Shown piece by piece: positions 1 through 7,133 of a stretch of DNA of 64,000 nucleotides (its first letter is position 1; the number at the start of each line of letters is the position of its first letter). The stretch is from Candidatus Poribacteria bacterium (lineage in GTDB: Bacteria > Poribacteria > WGA-4E > WGA-3G). The notes beneath the pieces are model-generated. The model worked only from the letters and a program-made list of their open reading frames with translations, did no database searches and had not been told where the DNA came from. Both the position numbers and the translations under genes were made by a program. The stretch lies in contig VXMD01000015.1 in the NCBI GenBank assembly GCA_009841255.1, positions 1 to 64,000 of the forward strand, written 5' to 3'.

Positions 1-1117
1 TCCGCTGTATCTCTGTTTCCAACCTATTTTGAAAAATATCCATCGTATACTCTGTCTGGGCAACGCATCGAGCATTTTTCGACATTTCCTCTCGAAGTTC
101 CTTGGACTCAATGAGCACCTTACAAGAAGTTAAAAGGCTGTACCTATCAATCTGAACACCCCATTTCGTGAGGAAGGTCTTTATTTTAAAACCTGTTTGC
201 TGATGCCGAATAGTATCTTGCAGCCCACCCCAGTCTGTACCAATGACTGGAGTGCCGCAACTCATAGCCTCAACTTGTGTGTACCCAAATTGTTCATCGT
301 GATGCAGAGTGAGATTTATGTAAATGTCAGAGAGGTTATAGAAAAATGGCAACACCTCTTTGTGGAAACTGCCGACCCATTTGATACGCTCCTTTAACAA
401 CGGATGACTTGAACGCAAATCGTCAAAATAAGCAATGAAGTCAGGATCCTTGTATTGAAAATCTCCGAAAGGAATATCCAAAATAGGACCTACAATTAAC
501 AGGTGAAGATTTTTGTATTCTTTAACCAGTTCTTTAAAAATTCTGACGATTGCATGCACGTTTTTCTCAACGGTAACCCGTCCGATGTATGTTAAGACAA
601 TGTCATCCTCAGTGAAACCGAAAAGATCACGGTATTGATTCCTTTCATCTGTGGAGCAAGGCTTAAAAAATTCAGTGTCTATCCCAAACGGGAAGTAAAC
701 CTGACGTGCAGCACTCTTTCTCATAAGAGTCTTGTGAATTTTGGGGTCAGCATGACTCGTGAATACAATCGTGTCGGTGGGACGAAGGTAAGGAAATATC
801 TTTCTAAGCGCAACAGCTCCTCGGGGCAATCCACCCAGATTGAGGTAAAGCATCGGAACCTGAGAACCAATCTCTTCACGTAAAGCAAATAGATTCAGCC
901 CGTATCCAGGGAGAATTAAAGTACAGCGTCTCAGAAACTCGGCACCTACCTCCTTCTTTTTTTGTCGAGAAAGGGAGCGATAATAAGCAGGAAGTAGCTC
1001 AACTTCAAATGAGCGAGAGATTGCTGCTTCCCAATCTGAAAAGATGTCCCCGACACTCGTGCCCGGTGCCTCTGTCATTCGGTGTCTCACAAGTCCTATA
1101 ACGGGTTTAAGTTGCAT
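1..1117 (-). CDS. GT4-family glycosyltransferase, 3' end beyond the window
   Basis: An open frame runs from ATG at 1117 to the left edge without a stop (372 codons seen), so the C-terminus is missing. The C-terminal half reads as a GT-B fold, GT4-like domain: IGRVTVEKN opens the nucleotide-sugar-binding domain, LLIVGPI follows, then an E-x7-E motif (EQFGYTQVE) and the SCGTPVIGTDWGG loop. The start has GAGG 7 nt upstream and overlaps the stop of the PqqD-like gene by 11 bp, so the two are probably co-translated. Being last in a lasso-peptide-type operon, it may glycosylate the product or make a cell-surface glycan; this is inference. Family call is firm, substrate unknown. Confidence 0.85.
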   Translation of the reverse strand, partial: MQLKPVIGLVRHRMTEAPGTSVGDIFSDWEAAISRSFEVELLPAYYRSLSRQKKKEVGAEFLRRCTLILPGYGLNLFALREEIGSQVPMLYLNLGGLPRGAVALRKIFPYLRPTDTIVFTSHADPKIHKTLMRKSAARQVYFPFGIDTEFFKPCSTDERNQYRDLFGFTEDDIVLTYIGRVTVEKNVHAIVRIFKELVKEYKNLHLLIVGPILDIPFGDFQYKDPDFIAYFDDLRSSHPLLKERIKWVGSFHKEVLPFFYNLSDIYINLTLHHDEQFGYTQVEAMSCGTPVIGTDWGGLQDTIRHQQTGFKIKTFLTKWGVQIDRYSLLTSCKVLIESKELREEMSKNARCVAQTEYTMDIFQNRLETEIQR

Positions 1118-1385
1118 TTTTTTCCTCTACCTTTTGTATAAACTTGTGACACTCAAGATGATCTAAAAATTCACAGACATCTTTAGACACTTTCTGCGTG
1201 TCAATTTGATATCGCTCAGCTAGAGTGTCAATGATGTTTTCAGCTGTTTCACCTTTTACAAGTGCTACCCAAATTTGTTTCCCACTACCACCCACAGTGA
1301 AATATAATCCCGTTTCCATATTGGCGAGAACAATTTCACCGTGGACATCCGTATGGGAGACTAACTCGTTAATTTCATATTTCAT
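1107..1385 (-). CDS. PqqD-like RiPP recognition element (lasso B1 type)
   Basis: A 92-aa protein with the PqqD fold: an N-terminal beta region (GEIVLANMETGLYFTVGGSG), the signature around KQIWVALVKGETAENIIDTLAERY, and a final helix (VCEFLDHLECHKFI). In lasso and other RiPP pathways this domain binds the precursor leader and delivers it to the processing enzymes; in lasso systems it is the separate B1 protein. AAGG lies 9 nt upstream of the ATG. It follows the ABC-transporter remnant and overlaps the glycosyltransferase. Together with the B2 peptidase and cyclase upstream it completes the B1/B2/C enzyme set. The order B2-C-(D)-B1 is not the common one. Confidence 0.85.
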   Translation of the reverse strand: MKYEINELVSHTDVHGEIVLANMETGLYFTVGGSGKQIWVALVKGETAENIIDTLAERYQIDTQKVSKDVCEFLDHLECHKFIQKVEEKNAT

Positions 1386-1472
1386 ATAATCAACCTTCAG
1401 TGAACTTATGAATTTATATTCATCACAGTGAATTGTTTGTAGAGTAAGTCGCTTTACGTGCCTCGCGTTGAA

Positions 1473-1709
1473 TTATTCAGAATGCGTTCCTGCCTTCACA
1501 AGTCTACCATCATTGAGAACCAGAATCTTATCCGCGTGCAACGAGAAGAGCAGCATACCTAACGATGTTGCAAGAAACAGTCCACATGTTAATTTCTCAA
1601 TCTGCCTCCAAAGTAACCAAGTGAAACTAAAATAGATAGCAATTGGAAGTGCCAGTACGGACGAATATATACTAATAGCCGAAATACATCTTCCATGTTT
1701 CCCTGTCAC
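1473..1709 (-). pseudogene. ABC exporter remnant with a large internal deletion
   Basis: A 78-codon frame joins two ends of an ABC exporter. Residues about 12-55 form two hydrophobic segments like the first membrane helices. The last 20 or so (ADKILVLNDGRLVKAGTHSE) are the typical end of an ATP-binding domain just after the H-loop. Everything between, including Walker A, signature and Walker B, is missing; a complete half-exporter is about 580 aa. The GTG start overlaps the cyclase stop (GTGA), as expected for the exporter gene (D) of a lasso operon. Export would need another transporter. An assembly error is possible but would have to keep the frame. Confidence 0.75.
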
Positions 1710-3598
1710 TCTCCATATGCCTCATGGAACTGAGGCAAACATGTACGCAACCAAACCTCAACAGACAATGGAGAATCCATAAAAGGAGAGGGATACAGCA
1801 TACTTGAGTCGTCAACGCTTCCTAATTTATATCGCGTCAGTGCTTCTTCCCATTGTTTGAGAGCAACAAATCCCATCTGAGCAATGATGGGATTCCTTCT
1901 CATTTCAGCAAAAGCATCTGCTTCCTTTGTTAAACCTCTTCGACGAAAATGTGAAAAAATAGAACCACCTGTTCTTAATCTAACAGTATCTGGTAAAATT
2001 CCTTCCATCGCTTGCCTCAGGATATACTTTGACCGTTTAGGCTGTTGCTTAAGATGATGCGGGAGTTGAAGGGCAAAATTTATCAATCTTCTGTCCATAA
2101 ATGGATGGTAGGTATGAATCCCAAGGGGCTCGGTAATGTACTTGCCGTATGTAAAAGGACGATCCAAACTATAGCGAATTGCAATTGTGTTAAACTGTGT
2201 AGACAATGGGAAGCCTTGTAAATCACGGTGCTGATCTTTAAAACGGGCTTCAAGATTCGTTCGCAGTAGAAAATCATTGTTTAACCATTGAGGTATTTGA
2301 GGTTCCCACAAATGGTGTCTGTGTTTGATAGGCAGCAAGATATTATCAGAAATAATTTTCCATAACGGTCGCGAATTCAAAGTACTACGTGTTGTAACCT
2401 CCCTCCACGCTCTCATAAATTTACCAGAGCAGACATAATCATAAATATATAGTGGTAGATCAACTAATATATTATCTCCACCGCACCCAGTTAAAGAAAT
2501 AGCAAATCCTCTCTCTGAGGCGAATTTTACGGGATCCCTTGCTATATTCAACCATAATAGCATAGGATTTGGATAGTCAAAATAGGTGTTTTGGTCCCGA
2601 ATACCCTGAAGGTACCAACTCCCTCCCAAAGAAAAATTATGCCAATTTAATCCATAACGTTTCACAACAGATTCTTGATATTCTGTGTCATCAAAACGAG
2701 GTTCACTCGGATCTTGAAAAGAAATAACATCTTTCAGGTGAACGGAGGTATCTCCCTTCTCTGCCAAATGACAGGCAAGTGAAACAATCGATGAGGAATC
2801 AAGCCCACCACTCAAATCGGCAATTACGCGGGAATCAATGTCAAGACACCCCTTCACGCTCGCTGTTAACAAATCGCGGAACTTTTCAATCAAATCGTCA
2901 TCCTTCCGCGTTTCCTTACCATTGTCTTTCCCCCATTCCCACCATTGTGAGAGCTGTAGTGGCTCACCGAGATTTAACCGGAGACTGTACCCGGGGGGTA
3001 CAGATTGCACACCTTTTATAGGTGAATCGTTGGTATGAGCCAGACACCCGTTCCAAGACCATGTAAGTGCCTCTGCCATCCATTCTTCATTGAGAGTCGG
3101 TTTTATGCCACCCAGACAACAGACTTGACGAATTTCAGTTCCCCAACAAAACACATTGGATTTGTAAAAATAGTAAAGGCGTTCTGCCCCTATTGCATCT
3201 CGCGACAGAAATAGACTTTGAGTAACCTCATCCCAAACAGCAAAAGCATAATACCCGATAAGATAGGTAGAGACATCTTCTCCGACAAGATTATAGAGGT
3301 GAAGGGCGAGTTGAGCATCACACGTATCCGTATCCGTAAAGATTCTCCATTGACTCAAAAATCGGACGATTTCGTCCCTATTATGGATGGTTCCAACCCA
3401 GACGATACGTCGTTCCGCTTTTGAACCTCCATCAAGTTGCGTGACAATGGCATGTTGACTTCTACCATCTGCGTGAAAGTAGGCATTCAGGGTAGGACTG
3501 ACTTTCCTGAAGGCACTCCCTAATTTCGTTTTTAAAGCTGTGAAAGCTTGTAATTGTGATGTTGACTCTCGAAAGAGGATACCGGAAATCCTATTCAT
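1706..3598 (-). CDS. Lasso cyclase (asparagine synthase-related)
   Basis: A 630-aa AsnB homologue. Residues 1-200 correspond to the class II glutamine amidotransferase domain but lack the N-terminal catalytic cysteine (it starts MNRIS), so no glutaminase activity is expected. The synthetase domain carries the PPi-loop SGGLDSSSIVSLA and the GCGGDN motif. Lasso cyclases use ATP to activate a side-chain carboxylate and close the macrolactam, and normally lack the N-terminal Cys. I chose ATG 3598, which overlaps the B2 stop (ATGAATAG), over a farther in-frame start that would overlap most of B2. An asparagine synthetase of another pathway is the alternative; the neighbours argue against it. Confidence 0.85.
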   Translation of the reverse strand: MNRISGILFRESTSQLQAFTALKTKLGSAFRKVSPTLNAYFHADGRSQHAIVTQLDGGSKAERRIVWVGTIHNRDEIVRFLSQWRIFTDTDTCDAQLALHLYNLVGEDVSTYLIGYYAFAVWDEVTQSLFLSRDAIGAERLYYFYKSNVFCWGTEIRQVCCLGGIKPTLNEEWMAEALTWSWNGCLAHTNDSPIKGVQSVPPGYSLRLNLGEPLQLSQWWEWGKDNGKETRKDDDLIEKFRDLLTASVKGCLDIDSRVIADLSGGLDSSSIVSLACHLAEKGDTSVHLKDVISFQDPSEPRFDDTEYQESVVKRYGLNWHNFSLGGSWYLQGIRDQNTYFDYPNPMLLWLNIARDPVKFASERGFAISLTGCGGDNILVDLPLYIYDYVCSGKFMRAWREVTTRSTLNSRPLWKIISDNILLPIKHRHHLWEPQIPQWLNNDFLLRTNLEARFKDQHRDLQGFPLSTQFNTIAIRYSLDRPFTYGKYITEPLGIHTYHPFMDRRLINFALQLPHHLKQQPKRSKYILRQAMEGILPDTVRLRTGGSIFSHFRRRGLTKEADAFAEMRRNPIIAQMGFVALKQWEEALTRYKLGSVDDSSMLYPSPFMDSPLSVEVWLRTCLPQFHEAYGE

Positions 3599-3851
3599 AA
3601 TCGTAAGCACTTTTAAGTGAGTAAAGTCCCCTAGCGATTTCTTCATCACCACTGACGACCACCCCGTTGATTTCAACCCAAGCGTGTGTCCTGAATGGAA
3701 AATTGGAAACTCTGATACACACAACAGCCGGGATAGATCTACGACGCAGTAACATTGCAAACGCTAGAGAATCATAGACACAACCAGAATTATAAATCAT
3801 AAACCTTACGGCAAGGTCCACGGGCATTTTTATTTCCTTGATCGTCTTCAC
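3591..3851 (-). CDS. Lasso peptide leader peptidase (B2, transglutaminase-like), short
   Basis: An 86-aa protein with the core of the B2 cysteine protease: GCVYDSLAFAMLLRRRSIPA (catalytic Cys followed by the LLRRR-x-IPA helix) and FRTHAWVEINGVVV (catalytic His). B2 removes the leader from the lasso precursor before cyclisation. Family members are usually about 130-150 aa, so the N-terminal helices are short or lost. The start is GTG at 3851. The same frame continues 18 codons upstream to a single TGA (3908-3906) and beyond that for 41 more codons, so a nonsense mutation in a longer gene is possible. Its stop overlaps the cyclase start. Confidence 0.75.
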   Translation of the reverse strand: MKTIKEIKMPVDLAVRFMIYNSGCVYDSLAFAMLLRRRSIPAVVCIRVSNFPFRTHAWVEINGVVVSGDEEIARGLYSLKSAYDYE

Positions 3852-4042
3852 ATGACTGCCGGGATATGAGGAAAAAGAAGGTGTATCAAAGTACTTCGTA
3901 TCATTTCAAATCTCTCTGAACTTCAGAACAAAAACAGTATGAGAATTCTGATAGAAACTTCTATTATCTTTATATTTCTCCAAACTGATTGGATTGCTTT
4001 CGGATGGCAAACAAGGCGACGTTCTCTTCACGCAATTAGGTA

Positions 4043-4058
4043 AGCAATTCTCGTGCCA
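4043..4058 (-). promoter_or_regulatory. Sigma-54 (RpoN) promoter for the lasso-type operon
   Basis: The minus strand reads TGGCACGAGAATTGCT. This matches the sigma-54 consensus TGGCACG-N4-TTGCW at every conserved base, with 10 nt between the -24 GG (4057-4056) and the -12 GC (4045-4044). Transcription would start near 4032 and run into B2 and the cyclase. The gene just upstream encodes a sigma-54 activator. The match alone could be chance; its place and orientation make it persuasive. Confidence 0.8.
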
Positions 4059-4119
4059 GTGTGAAAAACGACCCTGTTAGCGAATATACTCCTTCTGCAA
4101 TGCGGCAAAATTTTCTCAT

Positions 4120-4159
4120 TCGGCAATTTTTGCCTAACGGATTAGGAAAAATTTGCCGA
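4120..4159. promoter_or_regulatory. Imperfect 18-bp inverted repeat: terminator of the activator gene or activator-binding site
   Basis: The arms begin TCGGCAA and end TTTGCCGA around a CGG centre, with one-base bulges. The TTGCCG core occurs again on the minus strand at about 4106-4101. The hairpin lies 15-55 bp after the activator stop and 60-100 bp upstream of the -24 element. It could therefore end activator transcription or serve as the upstream activating sequence that bacterial enhancer-binding proteins need. There is no clean T-run after it on the minus strand. Confidence 0.5.
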
Positions 4160-4174
4160 GTGTCCAAACCTGAG

Positions 4175-5458
4175 TTACCTCTTAAAGCGATAGTCTCGTA
4201 ATTTGTTCCGTAAGGTGCGCGCACTGATACCTAAAATTTCCGCAGTTTTTGATTGATGCCCGTTCTGCCCCGCTAAAGTCATTAGGATGACCTTCCGCTC
4301 TATCTGCTTCAACGTCAACCCGACGGGGAAGGACATTATCGGGTGCTCTTGGCATTCAGAATCGTCTTCGGGGACGGGCAGGTGCGCGTGGGTTCCATGA
4401 AGTTCTGGCGGCAAGTGTTCCGGTAAAATTATGTCACCTTGGGCCATGAGGATTGCGCGAGTTATGATACTTTTCAACTGTCGGATATTCCCGGGCCAGT
4501 CGTAGCCGTGCAATAACGCAAGGGCCCGTGTAGATATACCGCCCATCTTTTGACCTTGGTATTGGCTTTCCATCTTCAAAAAGTGTTTTGTCAACGCGAG
4601 GATGTCTACCCACCGTTCGCGCAACGCCGGCACAGAGATCTCAAGTGTCTTGAGTCGTTGATAGACATCCTGGCGAAACTTGCCATCTTTAACGTCTTGC
4701 GCGAGGTCACGGTTCGTAGCTGCTACAACGCGGACATCCACCGGAATTCGTGCTGTTCCCCCAACGCGTCTAATTTCGCCTTCCTGAAGCACCCGTAACA
4801 ACTTCGGTTGAAGAGATATGGCGAGTTCCCCAATTTCATCAAGGAACAGTGTGCTTCCGTTTGCCATTTCAAACAGTCCCTTATGTTGCCGGTCCGCGCC
4901 CGTAAATGCTCCTCTTTCATGTCCAAACAGTTCACTTTCCATCAGTTGCTCTGAAATCTCTGCACAGTTGAGGATGATCATCTCTTGCTTTGAACGGCTA
5001 CTGTTTTCGTGCAATGAATGTGCTACCAACTCTTTACCAGTTCCCGTTTCCCCAGAAATAAGGACCGTTGTTGGAGAGTTTGCAAACATTTCAATACTGT
5101 GCAGAACATCAATAGTCTCTACACTCTCCCCAATAATGTTGTTGTAATCGCCCTTCAACATCTCTCTTGCCTGATCCTTTTCTGGTAGTGGTATCTCTCC
5201 TGTTAGGGGATGTAGATTTTCTGTAACCCTAGGGCCTCCGCTGATTTGCTGCTTGGGTACCTGAGGGTCCAATACTATCACATTCGGCACCTCGTCCAGA
5301 ATCTGGCGAAACACATCACTTCCTTTAGAAGCAGTAGAGACTTCATAATTGTGTTGTTCAAGAATATCTCGTAAATTCGCGACTACCTTGAAGTCCTCGC
5401 CAACAATAAGAACGTGGGCATGGTCATTGAAATTATCTGTGTCTGTCTGGATATTCAT
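4175..5458 (-). CDS. NtrC-family sigma-54-dependent response regulator
   Basis: A 427-aa activator. Residues 15-75 form a receiver-like domain (HVLIVGEDF, phospho-acceptor-like Asp in VIVLDPQVP). The AAA+ domain follows with Walker A GETGTGKE, the sigma-54-contacting loop GAFTGAD and Walker B TLFLDEIGEL. The C-terminus is a Fis-type helix-turn-helix (QSKTAEILGISARTLRNKLRDY). It would remodel sigma-54 RNA polymerase at a -24/-12 promoter. The start at 5458 has AAGG 5 nt upstream; the frame is open farther but without a good site. It lies directly upstream of the lasso-type cluster and its sigma-54 promoter, so control of that cluster is the simplest inference. No sensor kinase is in view. Confidence 0.9.
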   Translation of the reverse strand: MNIQTDTDNFNDHAHVLIVGEDFKVVANLRDILEQHNYEVSTASKGSDVFRQILDEVPNVIVLDPQVPKQQISGGPRVTENLHPLTGEIPLPEKDQAREMLKGDYNNIIGESVETIDVLHSIEMFANSPTTVLISGETGTGKELVAHSLHENSSRSKQEMIILNCAEISEQLMESELFGHERGAFTGADRQHKGLFEMANGSTLFLDEIGELAISLQPKLLRVLQEGEIRRVGGTARIPVDVRVVAATNRDLAQDVKDGKFRQDVYQRLKTLEISVPALRERWVDILALTKHFLKMESQYQGQKMGGISTRALALLHGYDWPGNIRQLKSIITRAILMAQGDIILPEHLPPELHGTHAHLPVPEDDSECQEHPIMSFPVGLTLKQIERKVILMTLAGQNGHQSKTAEILGISARTLRNKLRDYRFKR

Positions 5459-6009
5459 CGTTTCCTTTCTTGAGGTATCGGAGGGAACCACCCGTATTTG
5501 ACCAACATGCCGGTGTTTCCGTGTGCCCACAGCGTATCCTTTCAGACACATAGCACCTTTTTCGGCGGTCTGTGGTATTTTTCTCAGAGTTCACCGAGCG
5601 TGTGGAACCCTGAAAAAACATATTCCTTTGAAAGCTCAACTTGTACGCGATACGAATTGTCTAAAACTGAATACATAATTATTAAAGACTCGTTTTTTGA
5701 GCACAATTCGTGCATAAAATGAAAAAATGTAAAATTCGCGTTTCACAAGGAAAAATTTGTTTTCCATATTTCAACTGAATCACAATAAATGGAAAATCAA
5801 AATCGCTGTGCTGTTTTGAGTTTCTATTAACCATTAAGTGTAAAATTAGGTAAAAGGTAAGAAAAAATGCAGTGGTGTGTAACAGAAAACCAAGGACAGA
5901 TGCGCTTCTATCCTCCCAATACCCTTGAAAACGACTGTAAAAACCTTGACACTCACACCGCGTGTCAACTATAATTGTCAAAAATCGTTAGAAAGATTAG
6001 GAATACATC
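5459..6009. other. AT-rich intergenic region between divergent genes
   Basis: These 551 bp separate the divergent activator and PfkB kinase genes. The right end carries the kinase promoter. The rest is AT-rich; I see no gene, RNA or long repeat in it, and I could not identify the activator promoter. Confidence 0.5.
5945..5974 (+). promoter_or_regulatory. Housekeeping promoter with overlapping inverted repeat, upstream of the PfkB kinase
   Basis: TTGACA (5945-5950) and TATAAT (5969-5974) are separated by 18 bp. A perfect inverted repeat TTGACAC (5945-5951) / GTGTCAA (5961-5967) covers the -35 box and spacer, the classic place for a repressor operator. Both are read directly; the operator role is inferred. 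Confidence 0.75.
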
Positions 6010-6945
6010 GTGGTAAACCAAGCAGCACCGAAAGTCACCGTTGTCGGCAGTCTGAACGTCGATCTGGTATGCCGTGCATCGCGGCGACCCGATACAGGCG
6101 AAACGCTCATCGGTGAGGCTTTTGATATTTTCACAGGTGGAAAAGGATTCAATCAGGCAACTGCCGCTGCACGATTGGGTGCCAACGTCACACTGATCGG
6201 AAGTCTCGGTGCCGACCTTTTCGGGGATATGCTACTCACAGCAACAGAGAACGAACGTATTAACAACAGGTTTGTCACAAAACGTACAGAGGTCGGCACG
6301 GGTGTCGCAACGATCGTCATTGAGCCGGACGGCGACAATAGCATCATCGTCGTCCCGCGCGCAAATATGGCACTCACAACAACAGACATAGACGCTGCTG
6401 CCGACGATATCGCAAACGCCGAAGTCTTACTGCTACAATTAGAAACACCCATTGCAGCATCCGAACACGCTGCTGCGATTGCGAAGGCACATGGGACGAC
6501 TGTGATATTAAATCCCGCACCTGCGCAACCGTTACCGGATAGTTTGTTAGCGTCTGTTGACATTCTCACCCCGAACCAATCCGAAACCGAGTTGTTGTCG
6601 GGAGTAAAAGTTGATAATCACGAAGACGCACGTCGCGCAGCAGGCGTATTACGCGACCGTATGGCGGATGCTCCAAGCACTGCTGTTGTCTTAACACTTG
6701 GAGCGCAAGGCGCATTGATGTTGACAGCAACCGAATCCGAACATGTTTCGGCATTGACTGTTGATGCCGTAGATACGACGGGTGCAGGGGATGCGTTTTG
6801 TGGAGCACTCGCAACGGCGCTGGCAAGTGGTGAAACTTTACCGACAGCCGTCGAGTTTGCAAATACGGCGGGTGCAGCAGCAGTGACTGTCGTTGGCGCG
6901 ACCCCTTCTATGCCGACACGCGCAAAAATTGCTCGTTTAACGTGA
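6010..6945 (+). CDS. rbsK: Ribokinase-like PfkB-family sugar kinase
   Basis: A 311-aa PfkB kinase that would phosphorylate ribose or a similar sugar with ATP in the cytoplasm. The N-terminal signature VTVVGSLNVDLV is followed by FTGGKGFNQATAAARLGA (PfkB motif 1). The C-terminal motif DTTGAGDAFCGALATAL holds the catalytic Asp and anion hole. Length is typical of ribokinase. The start is GTG with AGGA about 8 nt upstream. It stands alone, with no ribose transporter or repressor nearby, under a promoter with a built-in palindrome. Another sugar or nucleoside could be the substrate. Confidence 0.85.
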   Translation: MVNQAAPKVTVVGSLNVDLVCRASRRPDTGETLIGEAFDIFTGGKGFNQATAAARLGANVTLIGSLGADLFGDMLLTATENERINNRFVTKRTEVGTGVATIVIEPDGDNSIIVVPRANMALTTTDIDAAADDIANAEVLLLQLETPIAASEHAAAIAKAHGTTVILNPAPAQPLPDSLLASVDILTPNQSETELLSGVKVDNHEDARRAAGVLRDRMADAPSTAVVLTLGAQGALMLTATESEHVSALTVDAVDTTGAGDAFCGALATALASGETLPTAVEFANTAGAAAVTVVGATPSMPTRAKIARLT

Positions 6946-6970
6946 GTCTGATAGGATCTCAATGCTAAAT

Positions 6971-7000
6971 CTACTTAACCGAACCGCAGGAAATAATGAG
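6971..7000 (+). repeat. Partial tail copy of the dispersed leader element
   Basis: The stretch contains AACCGAACCGCAGGAAATAA, closely resembling the tail of the full copy that follows about 110 bp later. It looks like the end of an older, truncated copy and precedes no gene of its own. Confidence 0.6.
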
Positions 7001-7015
7001 AAATTCTTTGTAGCA

Positions 7016-7133
7016 CCGAAACCCAAGCCCGTAATGTAATGGAGGGGTTTTTGCTTGGGTGTTTCTTCAACTCTACGGAAAGGCACTTCATTCATCAAAC
7101 CGGCTTGACCGAACCGCAAGGTAAAATTAAAAA
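7016..7133 (+). repeat. Dispersed leader element, copy A (upstream of the TPR gene)
   Basis: A full copy. ACCCAAGC (7021-7028) pairs with GCTTGGGT (7053-7060), and CCGTA (7029-7033) with TACGG (7074-7078). The core GGAGGGGTTTTTGCTTGGGT and the tail GAACCGCAAGGTAAAATT match copies elsewhere in the window. The tail ends at the ATG of the TPR gene, with AAGG 12 nt before it as the only plausible ribosome-binding site. Confidence 0.8.

Larger units (their letters stand above)
3852..4174 (-). other. Upstream region of the lasso-type operon; no convincing precursor gene
   Basis: This 323-bp stretch lies between the activator stop and the B2 start. It holds an imperfect hairpin, a sigma-54 promoter and then about 180 nt of presumed leader. 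I looked for a precursor of 30-60 codons with a Thr at leader position -2 and a core opening with Gly/Ala/Ser and an acidic residue at 7-9. Only two short frames exist: a 41-codon GTG frame (4031-3906) without such features and an 18-codon ATG frame (MIRSTLIHLL...) overlapping the B2 start. Neither is a convincing precursor. Confidence 0.6.

Noticed and set aside
3906-4031. A 41-codon GTG frame as lasso precursor
   Set aside because: It begins at the predicted transcript start with no ribosome-binding site, contains no glycine and has no leader or core features.
4036-4224. A 62-codon minus-strand frame between the activator and the lasso-type genes
   Set aside because: It overlaps the activator end out of frame and spans the sigma-54 promoter, and shows no family resemblance.
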